Source: an uncultured Bacilli bacterium
GTDB lineage: Bacteria; Bacillota_I; Bacilli_A; RF39; UBA660
Direction of reading: 5' to 3'
NCBI GenBank assembly: GCA_947631365.1
Contig: CANRLB010000002.1
Location: 1 to 30,344, forward strand
DNA: 30,344 nucleotides
Shown: positions 23,187-30,215 of the stretch, one piece after another
Layout: each line of letters opens with the position of its first letter
Numbering within the stretch: the stretch's first letter is position 1
Translations under genes and position numbers: made by a program
The notes under the pieces: model-generated
What the model was told of the DNA's origin: nothing
Database searches by the model: none
The model's input: the letters and a program-made list of their open reading frames with translations, nothing else

Positions 23187-23205
23187 GGTTCAAAAGATTT
23201 GAACC
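23187..23205. promoter_or_regulatory. Operator-like dyad O3 (early promoter start site)
   Basis: GGTTCAAAAGATTTGAACC, a perfect 8-bp inverted repeat with 3-base centre, covering the predicted transcription start. Its centre is 31 bp from that of O2. Confidence 0.75.
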
Positions 23206-23224
23206 AAAGAAAAGGAGGATAAAA

Positions 23225-23467
23225 ATGAAAAAAACAAATTATGATTATTCAAAATTAAAAGGAAAGATTAGAGAATTAGGCTTTACTCAACAAGATTTTG
23301 CCGAAGCATTAGGAATTACTAATCAAACATTGCTTTTAAGATTTAATAATAAGCGACCTTTTAGACAAGATGAAATTGACAAGGCAATGACATTATTTAA
23401 AGAACCTTTGGAAAATATTCATTTATATTTTTTTACAAAAAAAGTTCAAAAAAATAGAACTATTTAG
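23225..23467 (+). CDS. Cro-like HTH regulator
   Basis: This 80-residue protein is almost all one helix-turn-helix domain (KLKGKIRELGFTQQDFAEAL, then ITNQTLLLRFNNKRPF), like the small DUF739/Cro regulators of Firmicutes phages. It is the first gene of the rightward early operon with a strong AAAAGGAGG site. As a Cro analogue it should bind the same dyads as the repressor and shut off the repressor promoter. Its last codons carry a further 19-bp dyad (O4), and the 21-bp inverted repeat begins inside its stop region. Confidence 0.8.
   Translation: MKKTNYDYSKLKGKIRELGFTQQDFAEALGITNQTLLLRFNNKRPFRQDEIDKAMTLFKEPLENIHLYFFTKKVQKNRTI
23443..23461. promoter_or_regulatory. Operator-like dyad O4 inside the cro 3' end
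   Basis: AGTTCAAAAAAATAGAACT, 19 bp, same half-site and length as O1-O3. It lies directly before the 21-bp inverted repeat and could let the repressor block elongation or loop DNA. Confidence 0.5.
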
Positions 23468-23482
23468 TCAGCAAACTAAAAA
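23462..23482 (+). repeat. 21-bp inverted repeat, right copy (small-RNA target)
   Basis: Perfect reverse complement of 22303-22323. It starts just before the cro stop codon TAG and ends 32 bases before the xis-like ATG. Downstream similarity to the other copy continues through ATATAAGA after a gap of about six bases. Confidence 0.85.
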
Positions 23483-23514
23483 TAAAAATTAAATATAAGA
23501 AAGTGGAGGATTTT

Positions 23515-23706
23515 ATGAAAAAAATAACAATTAAAGAAGCATCTATGTTAATGCATAAATCTCAACAATTTATTAGAGTTGGGTTACAAACTGGAAAGTT
23601 ACCTTTTGGGTCAGCAGTAAAGGTAAAAAATAGATGGAACTATATTATATACCCTGATATGTTCTATCAATATATTGGTGTAAAGGAGGCAACAAATAAT
23701 GACTAG
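23515..23706 (+). CDS. Small excisionase-like DNA-binding protein
   Basis: The ATG at 23515 follows the GTGGAGG site; the GTG at 23503 lies inside that site. The 63-residue protein begins MKKITIKEASMLMHKSQQFI, followed by VGLQTGKLPFGSAV and NRWNYIIYPDMF. This is the winged-helix (MerR/excisionase-like) pattern in which the first helix pair reads the DNA and a basic wing follows. In this position, after cro, it is a good candidate for the element's Xis. Its leader is complementary to the predicted small RNA at 22271-22370, so its translation may be specifically controlled. Confidence 0.6.
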   Translation: MKKITIKEASMLMHKSQQFIRVGLQTGKLPFGSAVKVKNRWNYIIYPDMFYQYIGVKEATNND

Positions 23707-23896
23707 AAGAAGATTAAGACCTTGGGTCAAAGTTACTCTTTTGCTTATAGCAGGGGCAATAATTGGAATTGCAATTTATCAACTATTCACTATTGAAACA
23801 ATAAAACAAACACCTGCTGGAACTTATAGTTGTCGAGGTGGCATTATTCAGATATGTACTGGTAGCGATGAGGTTGCCGATTATTTAGGGGTGTAG
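23699..23896 (+). CDS. Small single-span membrane protein
   Basis: A 65-residue protein overlapping the previous gene by 8 bases with an AAAGGAGG site. It has a basic N terminus (TRRRLRPW), one membrane helix (about 11-29) and a short outside tail with two Cys (YSCRGGIIQIC). The positive-inside rule places the tail outside. I do not recognise a family. Confidence 0.6.
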   Translation: MTRRRLRPWVKVTLLLIAGAIIGIAIYQLFTIETIKQTPAGTYSCRGGIIQICTGSDEVADYLGV

Positions 23897-23898
23897 TT

Positions 23899-24141
23899 AT
23901 GTCAAAGAAAAGTCAAATTCAGGATATAATTGCACATTTAAGAAAATATAAATCAATTACATCTATGGAAGCAATTAGAAAATATGGAGCAACTAGATTA
24001 TCAGGAATAATATTTATCTTACGAGATAGAGGTTTTGGTATAGAAACTGAAATGGTACAAGGTAAAAATAGATATGGTCATATTACTAATTATGCAGTTT
24101 ATCATCTTACAAAAGATATTGATTTGGAGGTGGAAGAATGA
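23899..24141 (+). CDS. Helix-turn-helix domain protein (HTH_39-like)
   Basis: The 80-residue protein reads QIQDIIAHLRKYKSITSMEA, then IRKYGATRLSGIIFILRDRG and GIETEMVQGKNRYGHITNYAVYHL. This is the winged-helix HTH_39 pattern often found in phage early regions. It probably regulates phage or host transcription. It starts 2 bases after the previous stop, and its end overlaps the next small gene by 4 bases, so translation is coupled. Confidence 0.7.
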   Translation: MSKKSQIQDIIAHLRKYKSITSMEAIRKYGATRLSGIIFILRDRGFGIETEMVQGKNRYGHITNYAVYHLTKDIDLEVEE

Positions 24142-24257
24142 TTTTAAAAATATTGAGTTTTTTCGGAATTGTAATTTTGGTTTTGTTAGGGGGATTTATT
24201 TTAATTTATATGGTAATTTCGATGGTTAAGGAAATTATCAAGTTGTGTAGAAAGTGA
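24138..24257 (+). CDS. 39-residue membrane peptide
   Basis: An ATGA overlap with the previous stop and a GGAGGTGGAAG ribosome site support this very short gene. The peptide is one hydrophobic helix (about 4-30) with a basic end (KEIIKLCRK) and stops at TGA. Function unknown; small membrane peptides are frequent in phage early operons. Confidence 0.6.
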   Translation: MILKILSFFGIVILVLLGGFILIYMVISMVKEIIKLCRK

Positions 24258-24265
24258 GGTCAGCG

Positions 24266-24427
24266 ATGCGATATATAGTATATGTTAAAGAAGAAAATGA
24301 AGAACCCGATGAATTTGAAAGTTGCTTAACATTTTCCTTTGCAAATTTTGAAGATGTAAAAAGTTTTATCGAATATATAACAACTATTTCAAATTACACC
24401 ATTATTTTGAAAAGGAATGGTGAGTAG
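24266..24427 (+). CDS. Small hypothetical protein
   Basis: A 53-residue acidic protein starting MRYIVYVKEENEEPDEF, 8 bases after the previous stop with GAGGTCAG as ribosome site. Its TAG stop lies just before the replisome-organizer ATG, and its last codons provide that gene's GGTGAG site. No family recognised, but the tight packing argues it is real. Confidence 0.6.
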   Translation: MRYIVYVKEENEEPDEFESCLTFSFANFEDVKSFIEYITTISNYTIILKRNGE

Positions 24428-24428
24428 T

Positions 24429-25394
24429 ATGGCAGATATAAAAAGATTTTATTGGATAAAATTAAAAACAAACTTTTTTAGTAGGGAAGATATAGATTTT
24501 CTTTTATCTCAAAAAAATGGTGCTGAATATGTTGTTTTATATCAAATGCTTTGTTTAAGCACTGCCAACAATGATGGAAGATTAGAAAGTAAAATTGGTG
24601 AAATGTTAGTTCCATATAATGCAGAAAAAATTGTTAGAGATTGTAAATATTTTGATATAGACACAGTTAATATTGCAATGGCATTATATAGAAAATTAGG
24701 TCTTATTTATGAAGAAAAAGATAATGTTTTAGTTATATCTAATCATGAAGAAATGGTAGGAAGTGAAACATCTTCTGCTCAAAGAGTTAGAGAATGGCGA
24801 AAGAAAAAGTTGTTACAATGTAATGAAAAAGTAATGGCTGATGTAACACAAGAGTATAGAGATAAGAGTATAGATAATAGAGATATAGATAATAGAGATA
24901 AGAATTTAGATAATAATATACCATCACTTCCTGAACCAACAAAATTGTTAGAGGACAATGTAGGGACAAAATGTCCGACAGAGTATAGAGATAAGAGTTT
25001 AGAGTATAGAGATAAGAGTATAGATAATAGAGATAATAATATACCATCATTTCCTGAACAAAAAAAATTAAATGAAAAAGTTTATAATGAAGAATTTGAA
25101 AAATTATGGCAATATTATCCGAAAAAGCAAGGTAAAGAAGATGCAAGAAAAAAGTATATTATTGCTCGTAAAAATGGAACAACTTATGAAGAGATTGCCA
25201 ATGGTTTAAGAAACTATATTACTTATATTAAAAGTGAAAATATAGAGGAAAAATATATTAAACATAGTTCTACTTGGTTTAATCAAAAATGTTGGAATGA
25301 TGATTATAAGATAACTAAAAAGCCAACAGGTAAAGTTGATAATCAAATGGAATTTTTGAAAGGGGTATACGATGGAACAATCAAAGTTAATTAG
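24429..25394 (+). CDS. Phage replisome organizer / DnaD-like replication protein
   Basis: The ATG at 24429 fits the GGTGAG site better than the one at 24417. The 321-residue protein has the phage replisome-organizer N-terminal domain (about 1-115), starting MADIKRFYWIKLKTNFFSRE and containing VVLYQMLCLSTANNDG and SSAQRVREWRKKK. A low-complexity linker (about 137-212) follows, built of YRDKS and DNRD repeats. The C-terminal domain of phage initiators begins EFEKLWQYYPKKQGKEDARK and ends HSSTWFNQKCWNDDY. It should bind the phage origin and recruit host replication proteins. The linker's repeated DNA may be the origin itself. Confidence 0.85.
   Translation: MADIKRFYWIKLKTNFFSREDIDFLLSQKNGAEYVVLYQMLCLSTANNDGRLESKIGEMLVPYNAEKIVRDCKYFDIDTVNIAMALYRKLGLIYEEKDNVLVISNHEEMVGSETSSAQRVREWRKKKLLQCNEKVMADVTQEYRDKSIDNRDIDNRDKNLDNNIPSLPEPTKLLEDNVGTKCPTEYRDKSLEYRDKSIDNRDNNIPSFPEQKKLNEKVYNEEFEKLWQYYPKKQGKEDARKKYIIARKNGTTYEEIANGLRNYITYIKSENIEEKYIKHSSTWFNQKCWNDDYKITKKPTGKVDNQMEFLKGVYDGTIKVN
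24852..25056. repeat. Iteron-like repeats within the replisome-organizer gene (putative origin)
   Basis: A 34-bp segment at 24852-24885 recurs exactly at 25002-25035, and its first 18 bases also occur at 24981. AGATAATAATATACCATCA is present near 24908 and 25030. The units are in direct orientation and AT-rich. Confidence 0.75.
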
Positions 25395-25815
25395 TCTTAT
25401 TATAGCAAAATTAAAACTAGCATACCCTTATTATTTTAAAAATTTAACTGATGAAGAATTTACAGGTCTATTTAGCCTTTATCAAGAAGAATTAGTTGGT
25501 TATAATGATGCCACTTTAATATCAGCAATCAAATCTATCATTAGACAAAATAAGTTTATGCCAACAATTAAAGAAATACTTGATGCTTGTGAAAATCATA
25601 AAACCCATAGGCAAAATATAATTATCGAAAAAATGATTGATGATGGATACTTTCATAATGCAAATGAAATCGACAAAACTTACAACTTTATAGAACAAGG
25701 TATCATTCCTGATTGGCTATTAAAAGATATGAAAAAATACGGATATATTGAAGAAGTTACACTATTAACTAATCAAGAAAACAAATTACTTGGAATAAAG
25801 GAGGAATTACAATGA
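25372..25815 (+). CDS. Helicase loader/inhibitor-like phage replication protein
   Basis: This 147-residue protein overlaps the replisome organizer by 23 bases. Its N-terminal helical domain reads LISLIIAKLKLAYPYYFKNL, then TDEEFTGLFSLYQ...IRQNKFMPTIKEILDACENH. This is the pattern of the G39P-like loader/inhibitor family, and this gene order (organizer then loader) is usual in Firmicutes phages. It presumably delivers or restrains the host DnaB-type helicase at the phage origin. The C-terminal half is less distinctive. Confidence 0.7.
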   Translation: MEQSKLISLIIAKLKLAYPYYFKNLTDEEFTGLFSLYQEELVGYNDATLISAIKSIIRQNKFMPTIKEILDACENHKTHRQNIIIEKMIDDGYFHNANEIDKTYNFIEQGIIPDWLLKDMKKYGYIEEVTLLTNQENKLLGIKEELQ

Positions 25816-26225
25816 CAATACACGAATTATCTAAATATCATAAAATCAAAAATGAAATGAAGCAACTTGAAGATAGTATTAGAGAATTAGAAGAAACAGT
25901 TATTGGTTCTTCCAAAATTACTGGGATGCCATTATCGATAAGTGGTGTTAATAGTAGTCCAACTGAAAGAATAGGTATTAAGTTAGCATCTTTAAAACAA
26001 AAACTTACGGATAAAACCGAACAATTACTTGATGAAGCACAAAAAATTGAAGAATATATTGAAACAGTTGATGATGTAGATATTCGTATCATAATCAGTA
26101 AAAGATTTTTAGATTGTAAGACATGGCAGCAAGTTGCAAATGAAATTCATGCAGATAGGTCAACACCTTATTATCGATTAAAAAAATATTTAAAAGATAA
26201 TTTAAAGGAGGAAACAAATAAATGA
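25812..26225 (+). CDS. DUF1492-like phage regulator (sigma-70 region 4-like HTH)
   Basis: The 137-residue protein starts with a coiled-coil segment (KIKNEMKQLEDSIRELEETV) and has SKITGMPLSISGVNSSPTER and a second helix region. It ends in a helix-turn-helix (KRFLDCKTWQQVANEIHADR, then STPYYRLKKYL) like ArpU/DUF1492 regulators. Such proteins typically control late transcription in Firmicutes phages. It is joined to both neighbours by ATGA overlaps and has a ribosome site in the preceding gene (AAGGAGG). Confidence 0.7.
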   Translation: MTIHELSKYHKIKNEMKQLEDSIRELEETVIGSSKITGMPLSISGVNSSPTERIGIKLASLKQKLTDKTEQLLDEAQKIEEYIETVDDVDIRIIISKRFLDCKTWQQVANEIHADRSTPYYRLKKYLKDNLKEETNK

Positions 26226-26422
26226 CATTTTGGGATTTCCTTTACGGAATGTTTGTGTTAATCCTAGGCAGTATATTATTTATCAGTTGGTTAGGGGTTA
26301 AATATGACATTATCGGTCGAGATAAAAGAAATGAAGAACTTAAAATAGAACTAGAAAAGATGAAGCAACAAGAAGAAAGAAGAAAAAAGCGAAAAGCAAA
26401 GAGTAAAAAGAGGTCAGTATGA
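26222..26422 (+). CDS. Small membrane protein with basic coiled tail
   Basis: 66 residues: one membrane helix (about 5-25, FLYGMFVLILGSILFISWLG) followed by a charged helix with EELKIELEKMKQQEERRKKR and a Lys/Arg-rich end. It may tether something basic or nucleic acid to the membrane, but no family is recognised. ATGA overlap with both neighbours. Confidence 0.65.
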   Translation: MTFWDFLYGMFVLILGSILFISWLGVKYDIIGRDKRNEELKIELEKMKQQEERRKKRKAKSKKRSV

Positions 26423-26781
26423 GTGATAACAATGAATTTAATAAAAAATTGAGGGCTTTAAAAAAATATTGTCCACAAGCATATAAACATTTTCTTTTTA
26501 AAGTTAATCATACTAGTAATTTTATAAAAGAAGATGGGGATTATGTATTAGATTTACCAACTTCCGAAGAGTTTAGATTTATTTATGGTCAAATTCAATT
26601 AAAGTATTCGATAGTAAATAGAATACCGATTTTTAAAGATTTAGAGCCATCACAATTTTTCTTGGATGGGTATAGATTTGATTTAGATGTTTATAAATCA
26701 ATTTATTATCGCAACGAGAAAGATAAATTTAAAATTAACTTAATGTTTGAAATGAAAAAAGCAAGGGAAATAGTTTTATGA
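26419..26781 (+). CDS. Hypothetical phage protein, 120 residues
   Basis: Starts in an ATGA overlap with GAGGTCAGT as ribosome site. The sequence is mixed helix and strand with conserved-looking segments LKKYCPQAYKHFLFKVNH and PIFKDLEPSQFFLDGYRFDL. No membrane segment, no recognisable catalytic motif. Its tight coupling within the operon makes it a real gene. Confidence 0.65.
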   Translation: MSDNNEFNKKLRALKKYCPQAYKHFLFKVNHTSNFIKEDGDYVLDLPTSEEFRFIYGQIQLKYSIVNRIPIFKDLEPSQFFLDGYRFDLDVYKSIYYRNEKDKFKINLMFEMKKAREIVL

Positions 26782-27125
26782 ATGAAAAGTTAAGAAAAAT
26801 AATCAATCATTATGGAATAAATAAGCAATTAAAATATTTTCAAAGTGAAGTTTTTGAATTAAATGAAGCAATTATAAAAAGAAATAATCAAGGGTTAATG
26901 GAAAGTGTTGCTCAAAGTATAGTATTTGCTTTTTCAACAATATTGGATGTTAAAACTATTGATAATTCAAAAGAACACATCAAAGAAGAAATTGCCGATG
27001 TAATGGTTATGTTAAAACAATTTCAATTATATTATGATATTCCAACTAGTGAAATAAAGAAAATAATGAAAAACAAAGTCGAAAGGCAATTAAATAGAAT
27101 TATGGAGGAAAACAATGATAAATAG
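26778..27125 (+). CDS. MazG-like nucleotide pyrophosphohydrolase
   Basis: The 115-residue protein is all helical, with FQSEVFELNEAI (first acidic pair) and HIKEEIADVMVMLKQF (the EExxD motif). These are the metal-binding helices of MazG/dUTPase-2 type enzymes. Phage MazG proteins are thought to adjust nucleotide or alarmone pools during infection. Size fits the single-domain form. ATGA overlap with the preceding gene. Confidence 0.75.
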   Translation: MNEKLRKIINHYGINKQLKYFQSEVFELNEAIIKRNNQGLMESVAQSIVFAFSTILDVKTIDNSKEHIKEEIADVMVMLKQFQLYYDIPTSEIKKIMKNKVERQLNRIMEENNDK

Positions 27126-27333
27126 TGATATTAAAAGAAAAAAGAAATTAGAAAAGTTATTAGAAATAACAAATATCGATGATAAAAAACTAAATAAATT
27201 AAATTACAAAGAAAAACAAGAATATTTTAGAGCCAAGAGTAAGTTATGCCGTGTTTCGTTTGTTTCAAGAGATAAGAATGGCAAAGGAATAACTTATCGT
27301 AAGCCAAAGGAGGTACAAAATGAAAAACAATGA
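27115..27333 (+). CDS. Small basic hypothetical protein
   Basis: 72 residues, Lys-rich, predicted helical (RKKKLEKLLEITNIDDKKLN) with a short C-terminal tail resembling a nucleic-acid-binding arm. Overlaps the MazG-like gene by 11 bases with a TGGAGG site. Family not recognised. Confidence 0.6.
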   Translation: MINSDIKRKKKLEKLLEITNIDDKKLNKLNYKEKQEYFRAKSKLCRVSFVSRDKNGKGITYRKPKEVQNEKQ

Positions 27334-27568
27334 ATTAACAAAAGAAGAATTGAAAGATTTCTTCCTAAATATGAAAAAAGAGGGATTAGATGTTGGTATA
27401 AAATTAAAAATGCCAAATCAAGAAAAACCTGAAATTATATTTAATTATAATAGCAGCATAGATGCTAAACTTGAATATTACTTAAATACTTATGATGATA
27501 ATTTAATTCATAAAAATAATCCTGAAATTCAGATTATAGATATGATAGGTACGCAATTACCATTTTAG
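27320..27568 (+). CDS. Small hypothetical protein
   Basis: 82 residues with a helical start (ELTKEELKDFFLNMKKEGLD), a strand-rich centre (VGIKLKMPNQEKPEIIFNYN) and the end IIDMIGTQLPF. It overlaps the gene before it by 14 bases behind AAGGAGG. No function assigned. Confidence 0.6.
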   Translation: MKNNELTKEELKDFFLNMKKEGLDVGIKLKMPNQEKPEIIFNYNSSIDAKLEYYLNTYDDNLIHKNNPEIQIIDMIGTQLPF

Positions 27569-27577
27569 GCGACTAAT

Positions 27578-28861
27578 ATGGCACAGTTAAGTATTTTTGA
27601 TATGATGTATCCCAAATACAAGATAAATAAGCCAATACGATTGATAGAATTGTTTTCGGGATATGGAAGTCAGGCATTGGCATTAAAGTATTTAGGAATG
27701 CAATTTGAACATTGGAAAATATGTGAATGGGCAGTTAAAAGTATTCAAGCATATAAAGACTTACATTTTCCTAACGAATTTCACCCATTTGGTGTATTAG
27801 ATATATCAAAAGAAGAAATAATAGAATTTCTTTATAACAAAGGAATAAGTTCTAATTATAATGAACCAATGACATTTGAACAAATAAAAAGGTTAAAAGA
27901 AGAAGATTTATACAATATATATGAAAATATTTATATAACAAATAATTTAGTTAATATCCAAAAAGTTAAAGGCGAAGATTTAGAGATAAAAGATACTGAT
28001 AAATATTGCTATATAATGACTTATTCATTTCCTTGTCAAGATTTATCACTTGCTGGAAAAGGTAAGGGAATGAGTGATACTTCTACTAGAAGTGGGATGC
28101 TTTGGGAAGTAGAAAGAATTTTAAATGAATGTGAAATAATTGGTAAATTACCACAAGTATTGTTGATGGAAAATGTCCCACAAGTTCATGGATTGGATAA
28201 TGTAAAACATTTTGTTAAATGGCAACAACGATTAGAAGAATTAGGATATAAAAATTATTTTCAAGATTTAATTGCAACCGATTATGGAATACCACAAACT
28301 AGAAATAGATGTTTTATGATTAGTATATTAGGAAATTATTCATATTCCTTTCCACCAAAGATTGAACTTAAATTAAAACTTAAAGACTTATTAGAAGAAA
28401 GTGTATCAAAAAAATATTATTTAAGTGAAAAACAACTGGAAGATATAAAAAAATGGAATGCATACGAAAAGCCTTTGGAAAATATGAAAAAAATGGAAAA
28501 AACAAATATTAGTAAAACTTTAACTACTAGAAGTGACGATTATGATAGTGGAATGATACTCGTTATAGATAAGGTAAAAACTATTGGAAATTATAGTCCT
28601 AGTGGACACAATGCTAGTAGAATAGTTGATAAAAATTATTCAGCACCAACCATTATGGAAAATCATGGAACTGTAACTGCAATATCAGAAGATTTAAAAA
28701 TTAGAAAATTAACACCAAAAGAATGTTTTAGACTTATGGGTGTTAAAGATGAAGATTATAAATTGATACAAAAAAATCAAAGTGATGCTAGTTTATATCA
28801 TTTGGCAGGCGATAGTATAGTTGTAAATGTTTTAATGGCTATATTTAAACAATTATTATAG
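27578..28861 (+). CDS. DNA (cytosine-5) methyltransferase, phage-encoded
   Basis: A 427-residue C5-methyltransferase with the motifs in canonical order: motif I LIELFSGYGSQ (about 22-32), motif IV SFPCQDLS (Cys153), motif VI LLMENVPQV (Glu198), motif VIII QTRNR (240-244), motif IX RKLTPKECFRLMG and motif X GDSIVVNVL. Cys153 is the nucleophile. About 75 residues are inserted between motifs III and IV (near 80-140). No restriction endonuclease is adjacent, so it is probably a solitary phage enzyme that protects phage DNA. Its recognition sequence cannot be read from the sequence. The ribosome site is weak. Confidence 0.92.
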   Translation: MAQLSIFDMMYPKYKINKPIRLIELFSGYGSQALALKYLGMQFEHWKICEWAVKSIQAYKDLHFPNEFHPFGVLDISKEEIIEFLYNKGISSNYNEPMTFEQIKRLKEEDLYNIYENIYITNNLVNIQKVKGEDLEIKDTDKYCYIMTYSFPCQDLSLAGKGKGMSDTSTRSGMLWEVERILNECEIIGKLPQVLLMENVPQVHGLDNVKHFVKWQQRLEELGYKNYFQDLIATDYGIPQTRNRCFMISILGNYSYSFPPKIELKLKLKDLLEESVSKKYYLSEKQLEDIKKWNAYEKPLENMKKMEKTNISKTLTTRSDDYDSGMILVIDKVKTIGNYSPSGHNASRIVDKNYSAPTIMENHGTVTAISEDLKIRKLTPKECFRLMGVKDEDYKLIQKNQSDASLYHLAGDSIVVNVLMAIFKQLL

Positions 28862-28869
28862 GAGGATAT

Positions 28870-29142
28870 ATGTTAAAAAATTTTATTAATAGGTATTTAA
28901 CAAATACATTAACAAGATGCTTTAATAATATAAGCATTAAGTATGGATTATTAACAAAAACAGTTGTAAAAAAAGGAATAGCAAAAGTTTATATTAAACA
29001 AAGAAAATTTGAAGATGTCTATTATAAAAGAATAATGACATTCAAAATTGAAGATGCAATATTATATTTATGCAATTTTAATAAAACAATAAAAGAATTT
29101 GAAGAATTAATAAATAGTGATTGGAGGAAATATCATGAATAA
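28870..29142 (+). CDS. Hypothetical phage protein, 90 residues
   Basis: Starts behind AGGAGG, 8 bases after the methyltransferase stop. Basic, with the segments FINRYLTNTLTRCFNNISIK and DAILYLCNFNKTIKEFEELI. No recognisable family. Confidence 0.6.
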   Translation: MLKNFINRYLTNTLTRCFNNISIKYGLLTKTVVKKGIAKVYIKQRKFEDVYYKRIMTFKIEDAILYLCNFNKTIKEFEELINSDWRKYHE

Positions 29143-29332
29143 ACTAGAAAAAGTATTAAATGCGGCAACAATATTTTTAACTATACTAATTATAGTGTTA
29201 ATTATCATTTTTATACTTATATTTAAAGAAATGTTAAACGATTATAGATGTTCTCAATTACCATTGAATGAGTTTTTTAAAGATAAGCAATGTGAAAGAT
29301 ATTGGAAGTATAGAGGTGAAGAAAATGAATAA
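29135..29332 (+). CDS. Small single-span membrane protein
   Basis: I chose the ATG at 29135 because TTGGAGG precedes it; the GTG at 29117 lies upstream of that site. The 65-residue protein has one long membrane helix (about 9-33) and a soluble tail with two Cys (NDYRCSQLP...KQCERYWKY). Overlaps the previous gene by 8 bases. Function unknown. Confidence 0.6.
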   Translation: MNKLEKVLNAATIFLTILIIVLIIIFILIFKEMLNDYRCSQLPLNEFFKDKQCERYWKYRGEENE

Positions 29333-29570
29333 AGAATTAGAACAAGAAATTGTAAGTGTTCCTACTTATATTGAAAAAGCAGTAAAAAAACTATTTAAGT
29401 TAAAAAATCAAGAAAAAGAAATAGTTGCACAAATTAAAGATTATATGACAACTCATAATATTCCATTAGAAACACCATTGCAATTATTAAAATATATTCC
29501 AAAAGAAGAAGTTGACCCAAATCAAATGCAACTAGATTTTGAAACAGGAGGTGTAAAGCAAAATGATTAA
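29325..29570 (+). CDS. Small helical hypothetical protein
   Basis: The ATG at 29325 follows AGAGGTGAAG; the GTG/ATG codons further upstream in this frame lack such a site. 81 residues, with a charged helix (IEKAVKKLFKLKNQEKEIVA) and an acidic end (PNQMQLDFETGG). It resembles small host-takeover-type proteins only in general composition; no family assigned. Confidence 0.6.
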   Translation: MNKELEQEIVSVPTYIEKAVKKLFKLKNQEKEIVAQIKDYMTTHNIPLETPLQLLKYIPKEEVDPNQMQLDFETGGVKQND

Positions 29571-29856
29571 GTATATTTGTGTAGCACCTGATAAAGAAGT
29601 ATTTAATGTAAATGGTGAAAGTCTTGGAATGCAAGGCGAAAGAGCATTGTACTATTCCAAAGATGTTGGTAAACATCGAGTTTATAGAAGCCAATATCCA
29701 ACACCACAACCTTATATGTTTAATGGAAAAAATATCAACGAAAATTTAGAATTATTATATTTCAATACTAATGTAGAAGCCAAAAGACTATGTACTGAAA
29801 TAAATGATGTCTATGGTGATAACTTTGAAGTAAAGGAGGTTGAAGTAAATGAATAA
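29563..29856 (+). CDS. Hypothetical phage protein, 97 residues
   Basis: Overlaps the previous gene by 8 bases behind GGAGGTG. A strand-rich start (MIKYICVAPDKEVFNVNGES) is followed by YRSQYPTPQPYMFNGKNI and an acidic C-terminal helix. Not recognised. Confidence 0.6.
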   Translation: MIKYICVAPDKEVFNVNGESLGMQGERALYYSKDVGKHRVYRSQYPTPQPYMFNGKNINENLELLYFNTNVEAKRLCTEINDVYGDNFEVKEVEVNE

Positions 29857-30013
29857 CGATATTATTAGAGGATATGTCATATTAGCGATGGAAAGTTTGA
29901 ATTTTCCAATGGATGTTATAAATGCCGTTGTCAATGAATTATATACTCAATTTGATACTATTACTGAATATGAAGCCCAACAATATTATTTAAGTGGCGA
30001 TTGGAAAAAGTAG
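29849..30013 (+). CDS. 54-residue hypothetical protein
   Basis: A short gene overlapping its neighbour by 8 bases, with TAAAGGAGG as a strong ribosome site. The product starts MNNDIIRGYVILAMESLNFP and ends YLSGDWKK; acidic, helical, no Cys. Tight spacing supports it; function unknown. Confidence 0.6.
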   Translation: MNNDIIRGYVILAMESLNFPMDVINAVVNELYTQFDTITEYEAQQYYLSGDWKK

Positions 30014-30020
30014 GTGTGAT

Positions 30021-30215
30021 ATGAAAAAAATTGATATTGTTGACATAAAACAAAAAGTTAAGAATAAAGAGTTTGAATTTTATATAAAAGATGGTTGTAT
30101 TTATTTAAAAGATATTAAGCATGAAGAAACAGTTATAGTTGGAAAATATAATCAACATATAACAACATTGTATGCTGATGGTAAAGAAATAATGAGGGTT
30201 ACATCTAATGAGTAG
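30021..30215 (+). CDS. 64-residue hypothetical protein
   Basis: ATG at 30021 behind TAGGTGTGAT; the upstream GTG in frame overlaps the previous gene. The product (MKKIDIVDIKQKVKNKEFEF, then YIKDGCIYLKDIKH) is strand-rich and contains one Cys. No family recognised. Confidence 0.55.
   Translation: MKKIDIVDIKQKVKNKEFEFYIKDGCIYLKDIKHEETVIVGKYNQHITTLYADGKEIMRVTSNE

Noticed and set aside
24852..25056. CRISPR-like array
   Set aside because: Repeats are irregular, touch each other, keep the reading frame and have no unique spacers of constant size.
24787..25146. Open frame rich in Tyr/Leu on the - strand
   Set aside because: Mirror of the repeat-rich replisome-organizer linker; composition is an artefact of the repeats.
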